Shown here piece by piece: positions 52,272 through 62,246 of a stretch of 64,000 nucleotides of DNA. The translations under genes were made by a program, and so were the position numbers. Origin of the DNA: Micromonospora sp. NBC_00421. GTDB taxonomy: Bacteria; Actinomycetota; Actinomycetes; Mycobacteriales; Micromonosporaceae. The notes beneath the pieces were generated by a model. The model had not been told where the DNA came from. It saw only the letters and a program-made list of their open reading frames with translations, and did no database searches. Every line of letters starts with the position of its first letter. Within the stretch, counting starts at the first letter, position 1. The stretch lies in the NCBI RefSeq assembly GCF_036017915.1, contig NZ_CP107929.1, positions 5,646,001 through 5,710,000 of the forward strand, read 5' to 3'.

Positions 52272-52898
52272 TCAGGACGCCTCCGGCCCGGCCTGCGGGT
52301 ACACCATCACGTCGGCACGGTGCAGGTGTTCACCCCGGCCGACCTCCCAGCCGGCCTCCCCGTACGCCTCGAAGGAGAGCCGCTCGCCGCCCTGCCCCCG
52401 GTAGTCGTGGTAGCGGACCGTGCCGTGCGGGTCGAGGCCGGTGCTGCCGGTGGCCGAGTAGCGGGCCTGGCCGGACTCCTCCCAGGAGTAGCGGCGGCCG
52501 GCGAAGTCGAGGGTGGGTGCGCCCGGGGTGACCGTCGCGGCCGGCTCGGCCGTCCAGAGCACCAGTTCCAGGTCGGGGTCCTCCTCGACGGAGAGCCAGC
52601 GCTTGTCGCCCTCGACGGTGTCCAGCAGGTGCTCGGCCCAGCTCCAGCCGCCTTCGACCAGGTGCACCGAGCCACGGACCGCGTACGACACCTGGCGGAT
52701 CTCGACGATGTCACCGGGCTTGAGCTTGCGGGGGTCACCGCGCAGCGCGTCGGAGTCGGTGTCGCGGAAGGGGTCCTTCGCCGCCGTCGGGCGGGTCTGC
52801 CTACGCCCCTTGCGCAGGGCCACCACCGCCACCACGACCCCGGCGACCCCGATCAGACATCCCAGCGTCGTCACGACGTATGCCAGCGAACCGTTCAC
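52272..52898 (-). CDS. DUF4178 family protein
   Basis: 208 residues from GTG 52898, with GGGGAGG eight bases upstream. One N-terminal membrane segment (LAYVVTTLGCLIGVAGVVVAVVAL), then LKPGDIVEIRQVSYAVRGSVHLVEGGWSWAEHLL and WLSVEEDPDLELVLW, the DUF4178 pattern. First gene of the leftward seven-gene operon. The upstream spacer contains an AT-rich stretch near 52968-52980 suitable for its promoter. Confidence 0.88.
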   Translation of the reverse strand: MNGSLAYVVTTLGCLIGVAGVVVAVVALRKGRRQTRPTAAKDPFRDTDSDALRGDPRKLKPGDIVEIRQVSYAVRGSVHLVEGGWSWAEHLLDTVEGDKRWLSVEEDPDLELVLWTAEPAATVTPGAPTLDFAGRRYSWEESGQARYSATGSTGLDPHGTVRYHDYRGQGGERLSFEAYGEAGWEVGRGEHLHRADVMVYPQAGPEAS

Positions 52899-52994
52899 CC
52901 CGACCACCTCCCCAAGTGTGTCGGCGGAGACGGTAACAACACCGCGCACCCCACGCACCTGGGGAAACTCAATTATTGCTGAGTGAACGGTCAG

Positions 52995-53399
52995 TTACTG
53001 AGCGTCTTCGTCGGTGCGGTGGTCGGCAAGCCGTTCGGCGGCGTACCCACCCAGCGTGGTGCTGCCCATCAGGCAGCCACTGAAGGTGGTGAGTTCGCCG
53101 TCGTCGTCGCGTAGCATCGTCCAGGCGTCCCGGGCCGCCGGCGGGTCGACCTCCTCCAGCAGCGTCGCCGCGTACGCCCGACCGGCCGGCGAGCCGTGCC
53201 GCAGCAACCAGTCGACCTGCTCACGGGCCTGTCGGGGACGCTGCGCGAACGCCTCCTCGACCCGCCGGTACGCCTCGGTCGCCGGCAACAGCGTGCCGGC
53301 GAACCCCACCCCGCCGAAGGCGACGGTGTCCGCCCCGGCGAGTTCCCGCACGGCGGCATCCAACTCCGGATCCCCGCTCTTCTTCCGCATCCCGAACAT
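52995..53399 (-). CDS. Conserved small cytosolic protein, function unknown
   Basis: 134 residues from ATG 53399. Helical: PELDAAVRELAGADTVAFGGVGF, EEAFAQRPRQAREQVDWLLRHGSPAGRAYAATLLEEVDPPAARDAWTML. The central part looks like a HEAT-type repeat pair. No membrane segment. Upstream lies the C-rich tract and palindromic copy E. Confidence 0.75.
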   Translation of the reverse strand: MFGMRKKSGDPELDAAVRELAGADTVAFGGVGFAGTLLPATEAYRRVEEAFAQRPRQAREQVDWLLRHGSPAGRAYAATLLEEVDPPAARDAWTMLRDDDGELTTFSGCLMGSTTLGGYAAERLADHRTDEDAQ

Positions 53400-53403
53400 G
53401 TCC

Positions 53404-53520
53404 CCATCCTTTCCCCGCCCCGCCCCCAACCAGCCCACCCCATCCCGCCCAACCCCATCCCACCCCTCCCCACCGTGCCCCTGCGCCCCGCGCCCCGCGC
53501 CCCGCCCGGTCCGACTGCGG
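53404..53520 (+). repeat. C-rich low-complexity tract left of palindromic copy E
   Basis: Repeated CCCCATCC, CCCAACC and CGCCCCGCG units. It forms the left half of the C-tract / palindrome / G-tract arrangement seen at the other copies. Confidence 0.7.
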
Positions 53521-53576
53521 TGATCAAGAGGTTTGCGCAGTGGAGAGCGCTCTCGGTGACGTAAACCTCTTGATCA
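53521..53576. repeat. Dispersed 56-bp palindromic element, copy E
   Basis: Left arm TGATCAAGAGGTTTGCGCAG (53521-53540), 16-nt loop 53541-53556, right arm TGACGTAAACCTCTTGATCA (53557-53576), followed by CCGG. The loop itself contains the perfect 12-bp palindrome GAGAGCGCTCTC. It lies 69 bp past the clpB stop. Confidence 0.95.
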
Positions 53577-53578
53577 CC

Positions 53579-53638
53579 GGCACAGAGGGGCGGGGAGGGC
53601 ACAGAGGGGCGGGGAAGGGCACAGAGGGGCGGGGAGGA
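53579..53638 (+). repeat. Three tandem ~20-bp G-rich repeats
   Basis: GGCACAGAGGGGCGGGG-type units repeat three times between palindromic copy E and the clpB stop. Potential G-quadruplex; C-rich in clpB mRNA. Confidence 0.8.
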
Positions 53639-53645
53639 GCGGGAG

Positions 53646-56237
<2,592 letters not shown>

Positions 56238-56263
56238 GGGCTCCCCCGGGATCGGCGTGTCCA

Positions 56264-56306
56264 CTAGTAAGAGACACCACCAAAGTTGAGCCTATTCCGC
56301 TCAACT
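56264..56306 (-). promoter_or_regulatory. clpB promoter with HAIR (HspR-binding) element
   Basis: AGTTGAGC (56284-56291) and GCTCAACT (56299-56306) are perfect 8-bp inverted arms with a 7-nt spacer, matching the HAIR layout CTTGAGT-N7-ACTCAAG in spacing and closely in sequence. A TACTAG -10-like box on the minus strand is at 56264-56269. HspR itself is encoded at 62247-62690. Confidence 0.85.
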
Positions 56307-56434
56307 CTGCTGGTATGACTCGCATCACAATGAGTCGAGACCGAACGCGCCGGGGCTCGCGCAGCAAACTACCCAAAGAAACTACTAAACTAAATAATTC
56401 ACGTCACCGTTGGGGACTTTTCCGGGAGTTTGCC

Positions 56435-57484
56435 GTGCTCAGCTTCGCCAAACTGGACCATTGCATCGGTCACGTTCCCGGCCCGGTCGTGACGGCACTG
56501 AGCACGGTGGACGTCGGCCGGGGATCGGAGGATCTCTACCGCGACCAGCTACCCGGGCTACTCAACCAGTTGGCCGACCGGGCCCGGGTAGCGAGCATCA
56601 CCGCCTCGTCGGCCATCGAGGGGATCGTCGTCGACGACAGCGCCCGAGCCGATCGCATCCTCGCCGGACGGGTCACCAACCTGAGAACTCGCAGCGAGCA
56701 GGAGTTGGCCGGCTACCGGGACGCGCAGGACTACCTTTTCCAGGGCTCCTGGCGACCGCTGAATCCGGGCCTCCTACTCCATCTGCACAAGTTGCTCTTC
56801 GCCCGCACCGCCGCGCCGGGCGGCCAGTTCAAGACCGAGGACAACGTCGTCGACCGCGCCGCCACCGGCGAAGTGACTGTTCGCTTCCGGCCCGTACGAG
56901 CGTCGGACACGCCCTATTTCGTAGCCGAACTGATCGATCGTTACGCGGCCGAGACGATAGCGCGGCGTCACCATCCGGTACTCCTCGTCGGCCTCTTCGT
57001 ACTCGATCTCCTCGTCGTGCACCCCTTCGAGGACGGCAACGGCAGGGTGACGCGGGCACTCACCAATGCCCTGCTGATGGATGCCGGCTACTCGGTGTCG
57101 AGGTACGTCAGCCTGGAGCACCAGATCGCCGCGAGCGCAGACGGCTACTACCAGGCACTGCTGGACTCGACCCACGGCTGGCACGACGGCGAGGCCGATC
57201 CCTGGCCGTGGCTGACCTACTTCGTCAGCATCTTGGCGAACGCGTATCGCATGTTCGCCGAACGCGCAGCTTCGGATCGGGCAGACGGCTCGAAGCAGGA
57301 TCGGGTGCTCGACTACGTGCTCCACCACGCCCCGCGCATCTTTCGGGTCGCCGACATCCGCACGGCGCTACCCGGCATCAGTGACCCGACGATCCGTGTC
57401 GTACTGGACCGCCTACGTCGTGAGGGCGCGATCGCTTCGGAGGGGCTGGGCCGGGCGGCGGCTTGGCGGCGCCTACCGTCCTGA
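56435..57484 (+). CDS. Fic domain protein (AMPylase-type) with N-terminal inhibitory motif
   Basis: 349 residues from GTG 56435, GGGAG seven bases upstream. The Fic core motif HPFEDGNGRVTR is at 196-207 and matches the HxFx(D/E)GNGRxxR consensus fully. TASSAIEGI (56-64) is the (S/T)xxxE(G/N) inhibitory helix of class II Fic proteins, so the enzyme is probably auto-inhibited. C-terminal winged helix about 290-345 (FRVADIRTALPGISDPTIRVVLDRLRREG). The promoter region 56370-56405 is unusually AT-rich. Target unknown. Confidence 0.93.
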   Translation: MLSFAKLDHCIGHVPGPVVTALSTVDVGRGSEDLYRDQLPGLLNQLADRARVASITASSAIEGIVVDDSARADRILAGRVTNLRTRSEQELAGYRDAQDYLFQGSWRPLNPGLLLHLHKLLFARTAAPGGQFKTEDNVVDRAATGEVTVRFRPVRASDTPYFVAELIDRYAAETIARRHHPVLLVGLFVLDLLVVHPFEDGNGRVTRALTNALLMDAGYSVSRYVSLEHQIAASADGYYQALLDSTHGWHDGEADPWPWLTYFVSILANAYRMFAERAASDRADGSKQDRVLDYVLHHAPRIFRVADIRTALPGISDPTIRVVLDRLRREGAIASEGLGRAAAWRRLPS

Positions 57485-57541
57485 TCCGGCGGAAGGCGCC
57501 CGCCGGTCAAGAGGCAGACAGGGGCTCACAGTCAGCTCAGG

Positions 57542-57823
57542 TCAACGGGGCAGGCGGGCGGCGTTCGGTGGCCAACGGGGCAGGCGAGAGGTGCAGGGGG
57601 TCTCGTGGTCCGCCCGGAGCACGCACCGCCGACCACTGTCCAGCCGGTTGTCGCAGTAGACGCGGTGGCGTACCCCCTGATCATCCTCGGCGGAGACGGT
57701 GGTCTCGCCGGGGTCGACGTGGGCGAGGAAGGCAAGCGAGCGGGCCGCCGTCCGGGCGAGCATCTTGGCCCGCGCCAGATCCGCGGCGACCACCGGCAGG
57801 TGTACGACATACCGCCCGGTCAC
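57542..57823 (-). CDS. Small protein of unknown function (93 aa)
   Basis: Starts at GTG 57823, overlapping the stop of the 53-residue gene upstream (GTGA), which explains the lack of its own spaced ribosome site. Sequence: GRYVVHLPVVAADLARAKMLARTAARSLAFLAHVDPGETTVSAEDD, then three cysteines (VYCDNR, RRCVLR, TPCTS) and a His that could bind metal. It is soluble. Faces the GntR regulator. Confidence 0.65.
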   Translation of the reverse strand: MTGRYVVHLPVVAADLARAKMLARTAARSLAFLAHVDPGETTVSAEDDQGVRHRVYCDNRLDSGRRCVLRADHETPCTSRLPRWPPNAARLPR

Positions 57824-57981
57824 GCCTCCCCACCCGCCCGACCCGGCTCACGCCGCCCCGGGCGGGCCGGAGCAATATCGGCCCAATGGCGGTATCGCGA
57901 TGGCTCGGACACCGCAATATCGCCCCACCTGAGTTGACCAAGGTCGAGCTTCGACGGTGGGTGCGGCGACTCGTACGCCAT
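57820..57981 (-). CDS. Micro-protein (53 aa) leading a two-gene unit
   Basis: ATG 57981 is preceded six bases upstream by AAGGAG, the best ribosome site in the neighbourhood. The product is MAYESPHPPSKLDLGQLRWGDIAVSE followed by RYRHWADIAPARPGRREPGRAGGEA. No membrane segment or known domain. Its stop overlaps the next GTG. Divergent from the short GntR regulator. Confidence 0.6.
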   Translation of the reverse strand: MAYESPHPPSKLDLGQLRWGDIAVSEPSRYRHWADIAPARPGRREPGRAGGEA

Positions 57982-58188
57982 GGCGCTCCTTCGTTGGACG
58001 GCTCGGTGTCGCGGTGCTGGAAGGGCAGCCCGGCCGCGCTGTCGCCTCGGCCGGACTGCCCGCCCTGCCGTCGCAGCCCACTTCGGCGGTACGACGACAG
58101 GGCCGCTGGCCTGGTCGGGACGGGCCACGGGGGATGCCCGCCCCGACCGCGAGCGCCCCAAGTGCCATCCGGGGGCGTTCACGACGAA

Positions 58189-58212
58189 CCTACAATCGGT
58201 ACCGGTTGTAGG
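58189..58212. promoter_or_regulatory. 24-bp palindrome, probable GntR operator/promoter
   Basis: Half-sites CCTACAATCGGT (58189-58200) and ACCGGTTGTAGG (58201-58212) are inverted with 11 of 12 matches. TACAAT (58191-58196) is a good -10 box for the rightward gntR. Position between gntR and the divergent micro-genes suits autoregulation and control of both sides. Confidence 0.7.
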
Positions 58213-58288
58213 TCAATGACCCACCCACGATTGCTTGAGGTCGGAGGTGCCCGCGTGATCAAATGGGCGTGCCATCCGGGGAGTGTGT

Positions 58289-58519
58289 ATGCCCAAGCAG
58301 CAGTACCAGGTGCTCGCAGACGAGCTGAAGAACAAGATCGATTCGGGAGAGTGGCCGCCCGGCACCAAGCTGCCGAGCAGGTCGCAGCTGTGCAAGGAAT
58401 ACAGCGTGTCGGACACCGTGGTCGGCAAGGCCATGATGATCCTGCGCGCCACCGGGCTCACCGAAACCCTGGAAGGGGTCGGAGTCTTCGTCGCCACACC
58501 CGCCGACGCCTCGTCCTGA
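58289..58519 (+). CDS. Short GntR-family regulator (DNA-binding domain only)
   Basis: 76 residues from ATG 58289, behind GGGGAG. It is a lone GntR winged helix: QYQVLADELKNKIDSGEWPPGTKLPSRSQLCKEYSVSDTVVGKAMMILRATGLTETLEGVGVFVA. No effector domain follows, as in some very short GntR proteins. Probably binds the palindrome at 58189-58212. Confidence 0.85.
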   Translation: MPKQQYQVLADELKNKIDSGEWPPGTKLPSRSQLCKEYSVSDTVVGKAMMILRATGLTETLEGVGVFVATPADASS

Positions 58520-58635
58520 GCCGGCCGCCCGGCCCACAGGGTTACCGGTCGGAGGGTCGGCGAACACGGGCGGTGTCGACGGCAGGGGGCCCACCAGCAG
58601 CGCAGACGTCCGGCGGGCCGGTCTTTCCGGCAGGG

Positions 58636-58641
58636 TATAAC
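58636..58641 (+). promoter_or_regulatory. -10 box for a leaderless khtT message
   Basis: TATAAC lies nine bases before GTG 58651 with no Shine-Dalgarno, so transcription should start at or near the start codon. Confidence 0.6.
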
Positions 58642-58650
58642 CTCACGTCC

Positions 58651-59151
58651 GTGCGAGTACGTGTCGAACAGACCGCCTTACCAGGAATCGGCGTACGTCA
58701 TGATCTGATGACGGAGTCCGGTCGCCGGCTCGGTGTGGTCTCCCACCGCAATGGCCGCCGCGACCTGGTCCTCTACGACCCGGACGATCCCGACTCCTGC
58801 CAGCATGACATCCCGCTGACCGACGACGAGGCCGAGGCGTTGGCCGACATCCTCGGCGCGTCGCTGATGCTGGGTCAGCTCTCCGGCCTGCGCGAGCAGG
58901 CGGCCGGCCTGCTCACCGAGCAGATCGCCATTCCGGCCGGGTCGAAGTACGTCAACAAGCGACTCGGTGACACCAAGGCGCGTACCCGCACCAGCGCCTC
59001 CATCGTGGCGGTGCTCCGGCAGGGCGAGGTCAACGTCTCGCCCGATCCCACCTTCCGCTTCGCGGCCGGTGACGTGGTGGTCGTGGTCGGGACCCGGCAG
59101 GGTCTCGACGGGGTGACAGCCATCCTCGCCGACAGTGACCCGGACGGCTGA
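58651..59151 (+). CDS. KhtT-like regulatory subunit of K+/H+ antiporter (TrkA-C domain)
   Basis: 166 residues from GTG 58651. The N-terminal half (about 1-70) is a small domain; the C-terminal RCK/TrkA-C domain covers about 85-165: IAIPAGSKYVNKRLGDTKARTRTSASIVAVLRQGEVNVSPDPTFRFAAGDVVVVVGTRQGLDGV. In Bacillus KhtT gates KhtU in response to cyclic di-AMP and pH. Five bases separate it from the transporter gene, so the pair is an operon. Confidence 0.88.
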   Translation: MRVRVEQTALPGIGVRHDLMTESGRRLGVVSHRNGRRDLVLYDPDDPDSCQHDIPLTDDEAEALADILGASLMLGQLSGLREQAAGLLTEQIAIPAGSKYVNKRLGDTKARTRTSASIVAVLRQGEVNVSPDPTFRFAAGDVVVVVGTRQGLDGVTAILADSDPDG

Positions 59152-59156
59152 GGCGG

Positions 59157-60362
59157 ATGCACGAAACCACCACACTGCTCATCGAGGTCGGCGCGCTCCT
59201 GCTTCTACTCGGGCTGCTCGGCCGGCTCAGCCGCCGGTTCGGCGTCTCCCCCATCCCCCTCTATCTGGTCGCCGGTCTCGCCTTCGGTCACGGTGGCCTG
59301 CTCCCGCTGGCCGCGAGCGAGGAGTTCTTCGCCGTCGGCGCCGAGATCGGCGTCATCCTGCTGCTGGTCATGCTCGGCCTGGAATACAGCGCCAACGAGC
59401 TGGTCGGCAACCTGCGCTCGGCGGCCCCGGCCGGCCTGATCGACGCGGCGCTCAACGCCCTGCCCGGTTTCGGTTTCGCGCTGCTGCTCGGCTGGGGCTG
59501 GGTGGCCGCCGTGGTGCTCGGCGGCATCACCTGGATCTCGTCCTCCGGGGTGATCGCCAAGGTGCTCGGCGACCTCGGCCGGGTCGGTAACCGGGAAACC
59601 CCGGTCATCCTCTCCGTGCTGGTCATCGAGGACCTGGCGATGGCGCTCTACCTGCCCCTGGTGACCGCACTGCTGGCCGGTGTCGGCCTGGTCAAGGGCG
59701 GCATCGCGCTGGGTGTCGCGGTGTTCACCGTGGTGATCGTCCTGGTCGTCGCCATCCGCTTCGGCCACCTGATCTCCGCCGCCCTGTCGGCCAAGGACCC
59801 GGAGGCGTTGCTGCTCGGGGTGCTCGGCCTGACCCTGCTGGTGGCCGGCATCGCCGCCCGGCTCCAGGTCTCCGCCGCGGTCGGGGCGTTTCTGGTCGGC
59901 ATCGCCCTGTCCGGGCCGGTGGCGCACCACGCCACCGAGCTGCTCTCTCCGCTGCGGGATCTCTTCGCCGCGGTCTTCTTCGTCTTCTTCGGCCTGGTCA
60001 CCGACCCCCGGGACATGCCGCCGGTGCTGCTACCCGCGATCGCGCTGGCCGTGGTCACCATGGGGACGAAGCTGCTCACCGGCTACCTGGCGGCCCGCCG
60101 GGCCGGCATCGCCGAGCCCGGCCGTTGGCGGGCCGGCTTCGCGTTGATGCCGCGCGGTGAGTTCTCCATCGTCATCGCCGGTCTGGCGGTCGCCGCCGGC
60201 ACCGTCGAACCCAAGCTGGCCGCGCTCGCCACGGCGTACGTGCTGATCACCGTGATCACCGGGCCGATGCTCGCCCGACTGCCCGACATGCGCTGGTTCA
60301 AGCAGCGGCTGCGCCGCCGGATCGCTGCCCAGCACCCCCGGCCGGTACCCGCCACGGACTGA
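59157..60362 (+). CDS. KhtU-like cation:proton antiporter (CPA2)
   Basis: 401 residues, ATG 59157. About 12 transmembrane segments: PIPLYLVAGLAFG, EIGVILLLVMLGLEYS, ITWISSSGVIAKVLGDLGR, LSVLVIEDLAMALYLPL (ED pair of the ion site), and MPRGEFSIVIAGLA. CPA2 exchangers move K+ or Na+ against protons. With the KhtT partner, potassium efflux and pH control is the natural reading. Confidence 0.92.
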   Translation: MHETTTLLIEVGALLLLLGLLGRLSRRFGVSPIPLYLVAGLAFGHGGLLPLAASEEFFAVGAEIGVILLLVMLGLEYSANELVGNLRSAAPAGLIDAALNALPGFGFALLLGWGWVAAVVLGGITWISSSGVIAKVLGDLGRVGNRETPVILSVLVIEDLAMALYLPLVTALLAGVGLVKGGIALGVAVFTVVIVLVVAIRFGHLISAALSAKDPEALLLGVLGLTLLVAGIAARLQVSAAVGAFLVGIALSGPVAHHATELLSPLRDLFAAVFFVFFGLVTDPRDMPPVLLPAIALAVVTMGTKLLTGYLAARRAGIAEPGRWRAGFALMPRGEFSIVIAGLAVAAGTVEPKLAALATAYVLITVITGPMLARLPDMRWFKQRLRRRIAAQHPRPVPATD

Positions 60363-60368
60363 GCCAGG

Positions 60369-60478
60369 CCTGGCCAGGTCGAGGCCTTACGGTCGACCTG
60401 GCCAGGCCACGGCTGCCAGGTCGACCCGGCCAGACGGCGGCACGGTCCCCTGGCCAGGTCACGGCTGCCCTGGCCAGG
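60369..60478. repeat. Cluster of four CCTGGCCAGG palindromes
   Basis: The 10-bp palindrome CCTGGCCAGG occurs at 60369, 60397, 60449 and 60469, within longer similar segments (CCTGGCCAGGTCACGGCTGCC-like), just after khtU. It may be terminator DNA, a protein-binding array or duplicated junk. Confidence 0.75.
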
Positions 60479-60622
60479 TCGCCCCGACCAGGGCAGCCGT
60501 TGCCGAATTGCTCCCGGTGGGGTCTTCCGTCGGCCGGGCAGCGGCGGCTAGCGTTGCGCCCCAGCAAGCCCGGGTCCGCGGATGGCCGGAGGCACCCCGC
60601 GGCTGTGAGCGGAAGGTTGCCG

Positions 60623-61054
60623 GTGAACGTGCAGGGTCCGACGTTCCGCGGCTTCGCCAACCCCGTCGACCCGTCGCCGGCGGAGTTGCGGGCCTGGGCG
60701 TACCAACCCGATTCGGTGCCGTTGACCTCCCTGCCCCAGGACTGGGACCTGTTGGTCGCCGGTGACCACCTGGTGTCCACCCTCTTCGAGCTGGCCATGG
60801 ATCCAGCCTGCCCGGCCCGCCGGTTCGCCCTGCACTGCCTCTACATCTACGCGGCCGACGGCATCCGGACGAACTTCCGCGCCCATCCCCGGCGGCGCTT
60901 CCGCAAACTGGTCGAGCAGGCCGAGCGCGACGGCGACGAGTTGGTGCGCAACTGGGCGTACAACAGTCGGGTGCTGCTGGCCCGTCAGGAGCTCTTCACC
61001 TACCACGACTGGTGCGAGGGCGGCCTGGTCCGGGGGAACCGCCGACTCGGCTGA
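60623..61054 (+). CDS. Conserved-looking protein of unknown function (143 aa)
   Basis: GTG 60623 follows GGAAGG by six bases. The protein is soluble, aromatic and basic in the middle: NVQGPTFRGFANPVDPSPAELRAWAYQ, DWDLLVAGDHLVSTLFELAMDPACPARRFALHCLYIYAADGI, RRRFRKLVEQAERDGDELVRNWAYNSRVLLARQELFTYHDWCEGGLV. All-helical appearance. No family recognised; coding composition and ribosome site support it. Confidence 0.75.
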   Translation: MNVQGPTFRGFANPVDPSPAELRAWAYQPDSVPLTSLPQDWDLLVAGDHLVSTLFELAMDPACPARRFALHCLYIYAADGIRTNFRAHPRRRFRKLVEQAERDGDELVRNWAYNSRVLLARQELFTYHDWCEGGLVRGNRRLG

Positions 61055-61090
61055 GCTGACACACCGGCCCGGCCAGAGCGATCACGTCGG

Positions 61091-61321
61091 CCCCCTCTCC
61101 CCAACACCGTTGCGTTAACGCCGTGGGCGGCTGGTCAACCCGGGACAGGAAGTGCCCGATCGGGGAGCGGGGTGGGCCCGCTTGGCGATCATGGAGTGGT
61201 GGTGCCGACCTTGGGGGCTTTACGGGCGTTCTGTCACCCACCACAACTCCATGATCGGCGAGGCAGCGGTGGTCGACGAACAGCCGGACCACCTAACGCA
61301 ACGGTGTTGCCCCCTTTCCCC
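61091..61321. mobile_element. MITE-like element with nested inverted repeats
   Basis: Outer inverted repeat CAACACCGTTGCGTTA (61102-61117) pairs perfectly with TAACGCAACGGTGTTG (61294-61309). An inner pair, 61186-61204 and 61239-61257 (core CGATCATGGAGT), matches 18 of 19. Flanks CCCCCTCTCCCC (61091-61102) and CCCCCTTTCCCC (61310-61321) look like a 12-bp target duplication with one change. No transposase frame inside, so it would be non-autonomous. Confidence 0.65.
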
Positions 61322-61471
61322 GCGACCACGATGCGGCCAGCGAAGAACGACGACTCCGACCCATCACGCAGTGCCACCATCACCCCACCCCCACCCTCTA
61401 CCACTCACTCCCTTTGCTCTGCTGTCCTCACTGCGACAGTCACGACAGGTAACCAGACCTCGGATCAAGAA

Positions 61472-61483
61472 GAGAGCGCTCTC
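61472..61483. promoter_or_regulatory. Isolated LacI-type operator-like palindrome
   Basis: GAGAGCGCTCTC has the central CG-flanked symmetry of actinobacterial LacI-family sites (TGGGAGCGCTCCCA type). No sugar gene follows, so it may be a remnant or chance. Confidence 0.35.
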
Positions 61484-61882
61484 ACTACTACCCCGCAGGC
61501 CATGCCAGATGTCGCCCCGATGGCAGCAGAGCAAAGCGGGCAAGGAGACATGCGAGGGGAAGCGCGCAGATCACTGTGTGTCATGGCGCAAGGAAGTTAC
61601 TCTGCGCAATCTACGGAGTACCTGCGGACCAGCAACCCGGCGGGCGAGTGGCCCCGGCGGGAGAGTGACCGCATCTGCAGCGAGCCCCGCCCGCGCAACC
61701 GAGCGCAACCGAGCGCACCCACCGCAGCGACCCGGCCCCAGCGGCGACTGGCCAGTCGACAACCTGGTCGGATTAAGTCCGATTGGTTCTTTTGGATCCG
61801 ATTCGGTTTGGTTCGGTTTGAACTCGGCCCACACCGGCGAGTCCGGCCCACACCGCAGCCCCACGCCTGGCAGGACGGCGAA

Positions 61883-61913
61883 CGGGCCGGGACCCCCCGT
61901 GGGTCCCGGCCCG
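61883..61913 (-). terminator. Hairpin after the small charged gene
   Basis: A perfect 13-bp stem CGGGCCGGGACCC / GGGTCCCGGCCCG with 5-nt loop, 15 bases past the stop of the 61929 gene. Confidence 0.8.
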
Positions 61914-61928
61914 CACGTCGGCGGATCG

Positions 61929-62156
61929 TCAGCGCTCCGATCCGCCCTGGTTCCGGCGTTTCGCCACAGCCTGCCCCTGGTCCACCCCACGTTCGGCCCG
62001 GTCCGTCCGATCAGCCCGGTCGGCGAACCTGCCGTTCTTCACCGTGTCGGAGAACTTGCCCTGGGTAACCCGGTCGAACTTCTCCCGGACGTTCTCGGCC
62101 ACCTTGTCGAGCCGCTCCTCCGCCTGTCGGGCCACCTTCTTCGCCGATTCCGCCAC
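61929..62156 (-). CDS. Small highly charged helical protein (75 aa)
   Basis: GTG 62156 behind GGGGGGA. Sequence VAESAKKVARQAEERLDKVAENVREKFDRVTQGKFSDTVKNGRFADRADRTDRAER is a continuous amphipathic, alternating-charge helix. It resembles small stress or antitoxin-like helical proteins by composition only. It has its own terminator and lies downstream of hspR. Confidence 0.65.
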   Translation of the reverse strand: MAESAKKVARQAEERLDKVAENVREKFDRVTQGKFSDTVKNGRFADRADRTDRAERGVDQGQAVAKRRNQGGSER

Positions 62157-62246
62157 GGTTTCCCCCCGCCATCGGAGCCCGGATTGAACTGGTTGGACCT
62201 GATTCATAGGCTAACCGGAACCACCGCCTCACCGCCGGAAAACCGG

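Larger units (their letters stand above)
61055..61928. other. 874-bp gene-poor region
   Basis: No credible gene. It contains the MITE-like element (61091-61321), a stretch of lower GC at about 61400-61640, an isolated palindrome GAGAGCGCTCTC (61472-61483), the repeat TCGGTTTGG / TTCGGTTTG near 61800-61820, and the terminator of the 61929 gene. It looks like decayed or insertion-derived DNA. Confidence 0.6.

Noticed and set aside
53541..53556. LacI operator GAGAGCGCTCTC in the loop of palindromic copy E
   Set aside because: It lies within the loop of the 56-bp element after clpB with no sugar gene; more likely an incidental palindromic loop.
57848..58168. 106-codon - strand frame beginning MALGALAVGAG
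   Set aside because: Overlaps the 53-aa gene that has a much better ribosome site; Arg/Pro-rich without conserved pattern.
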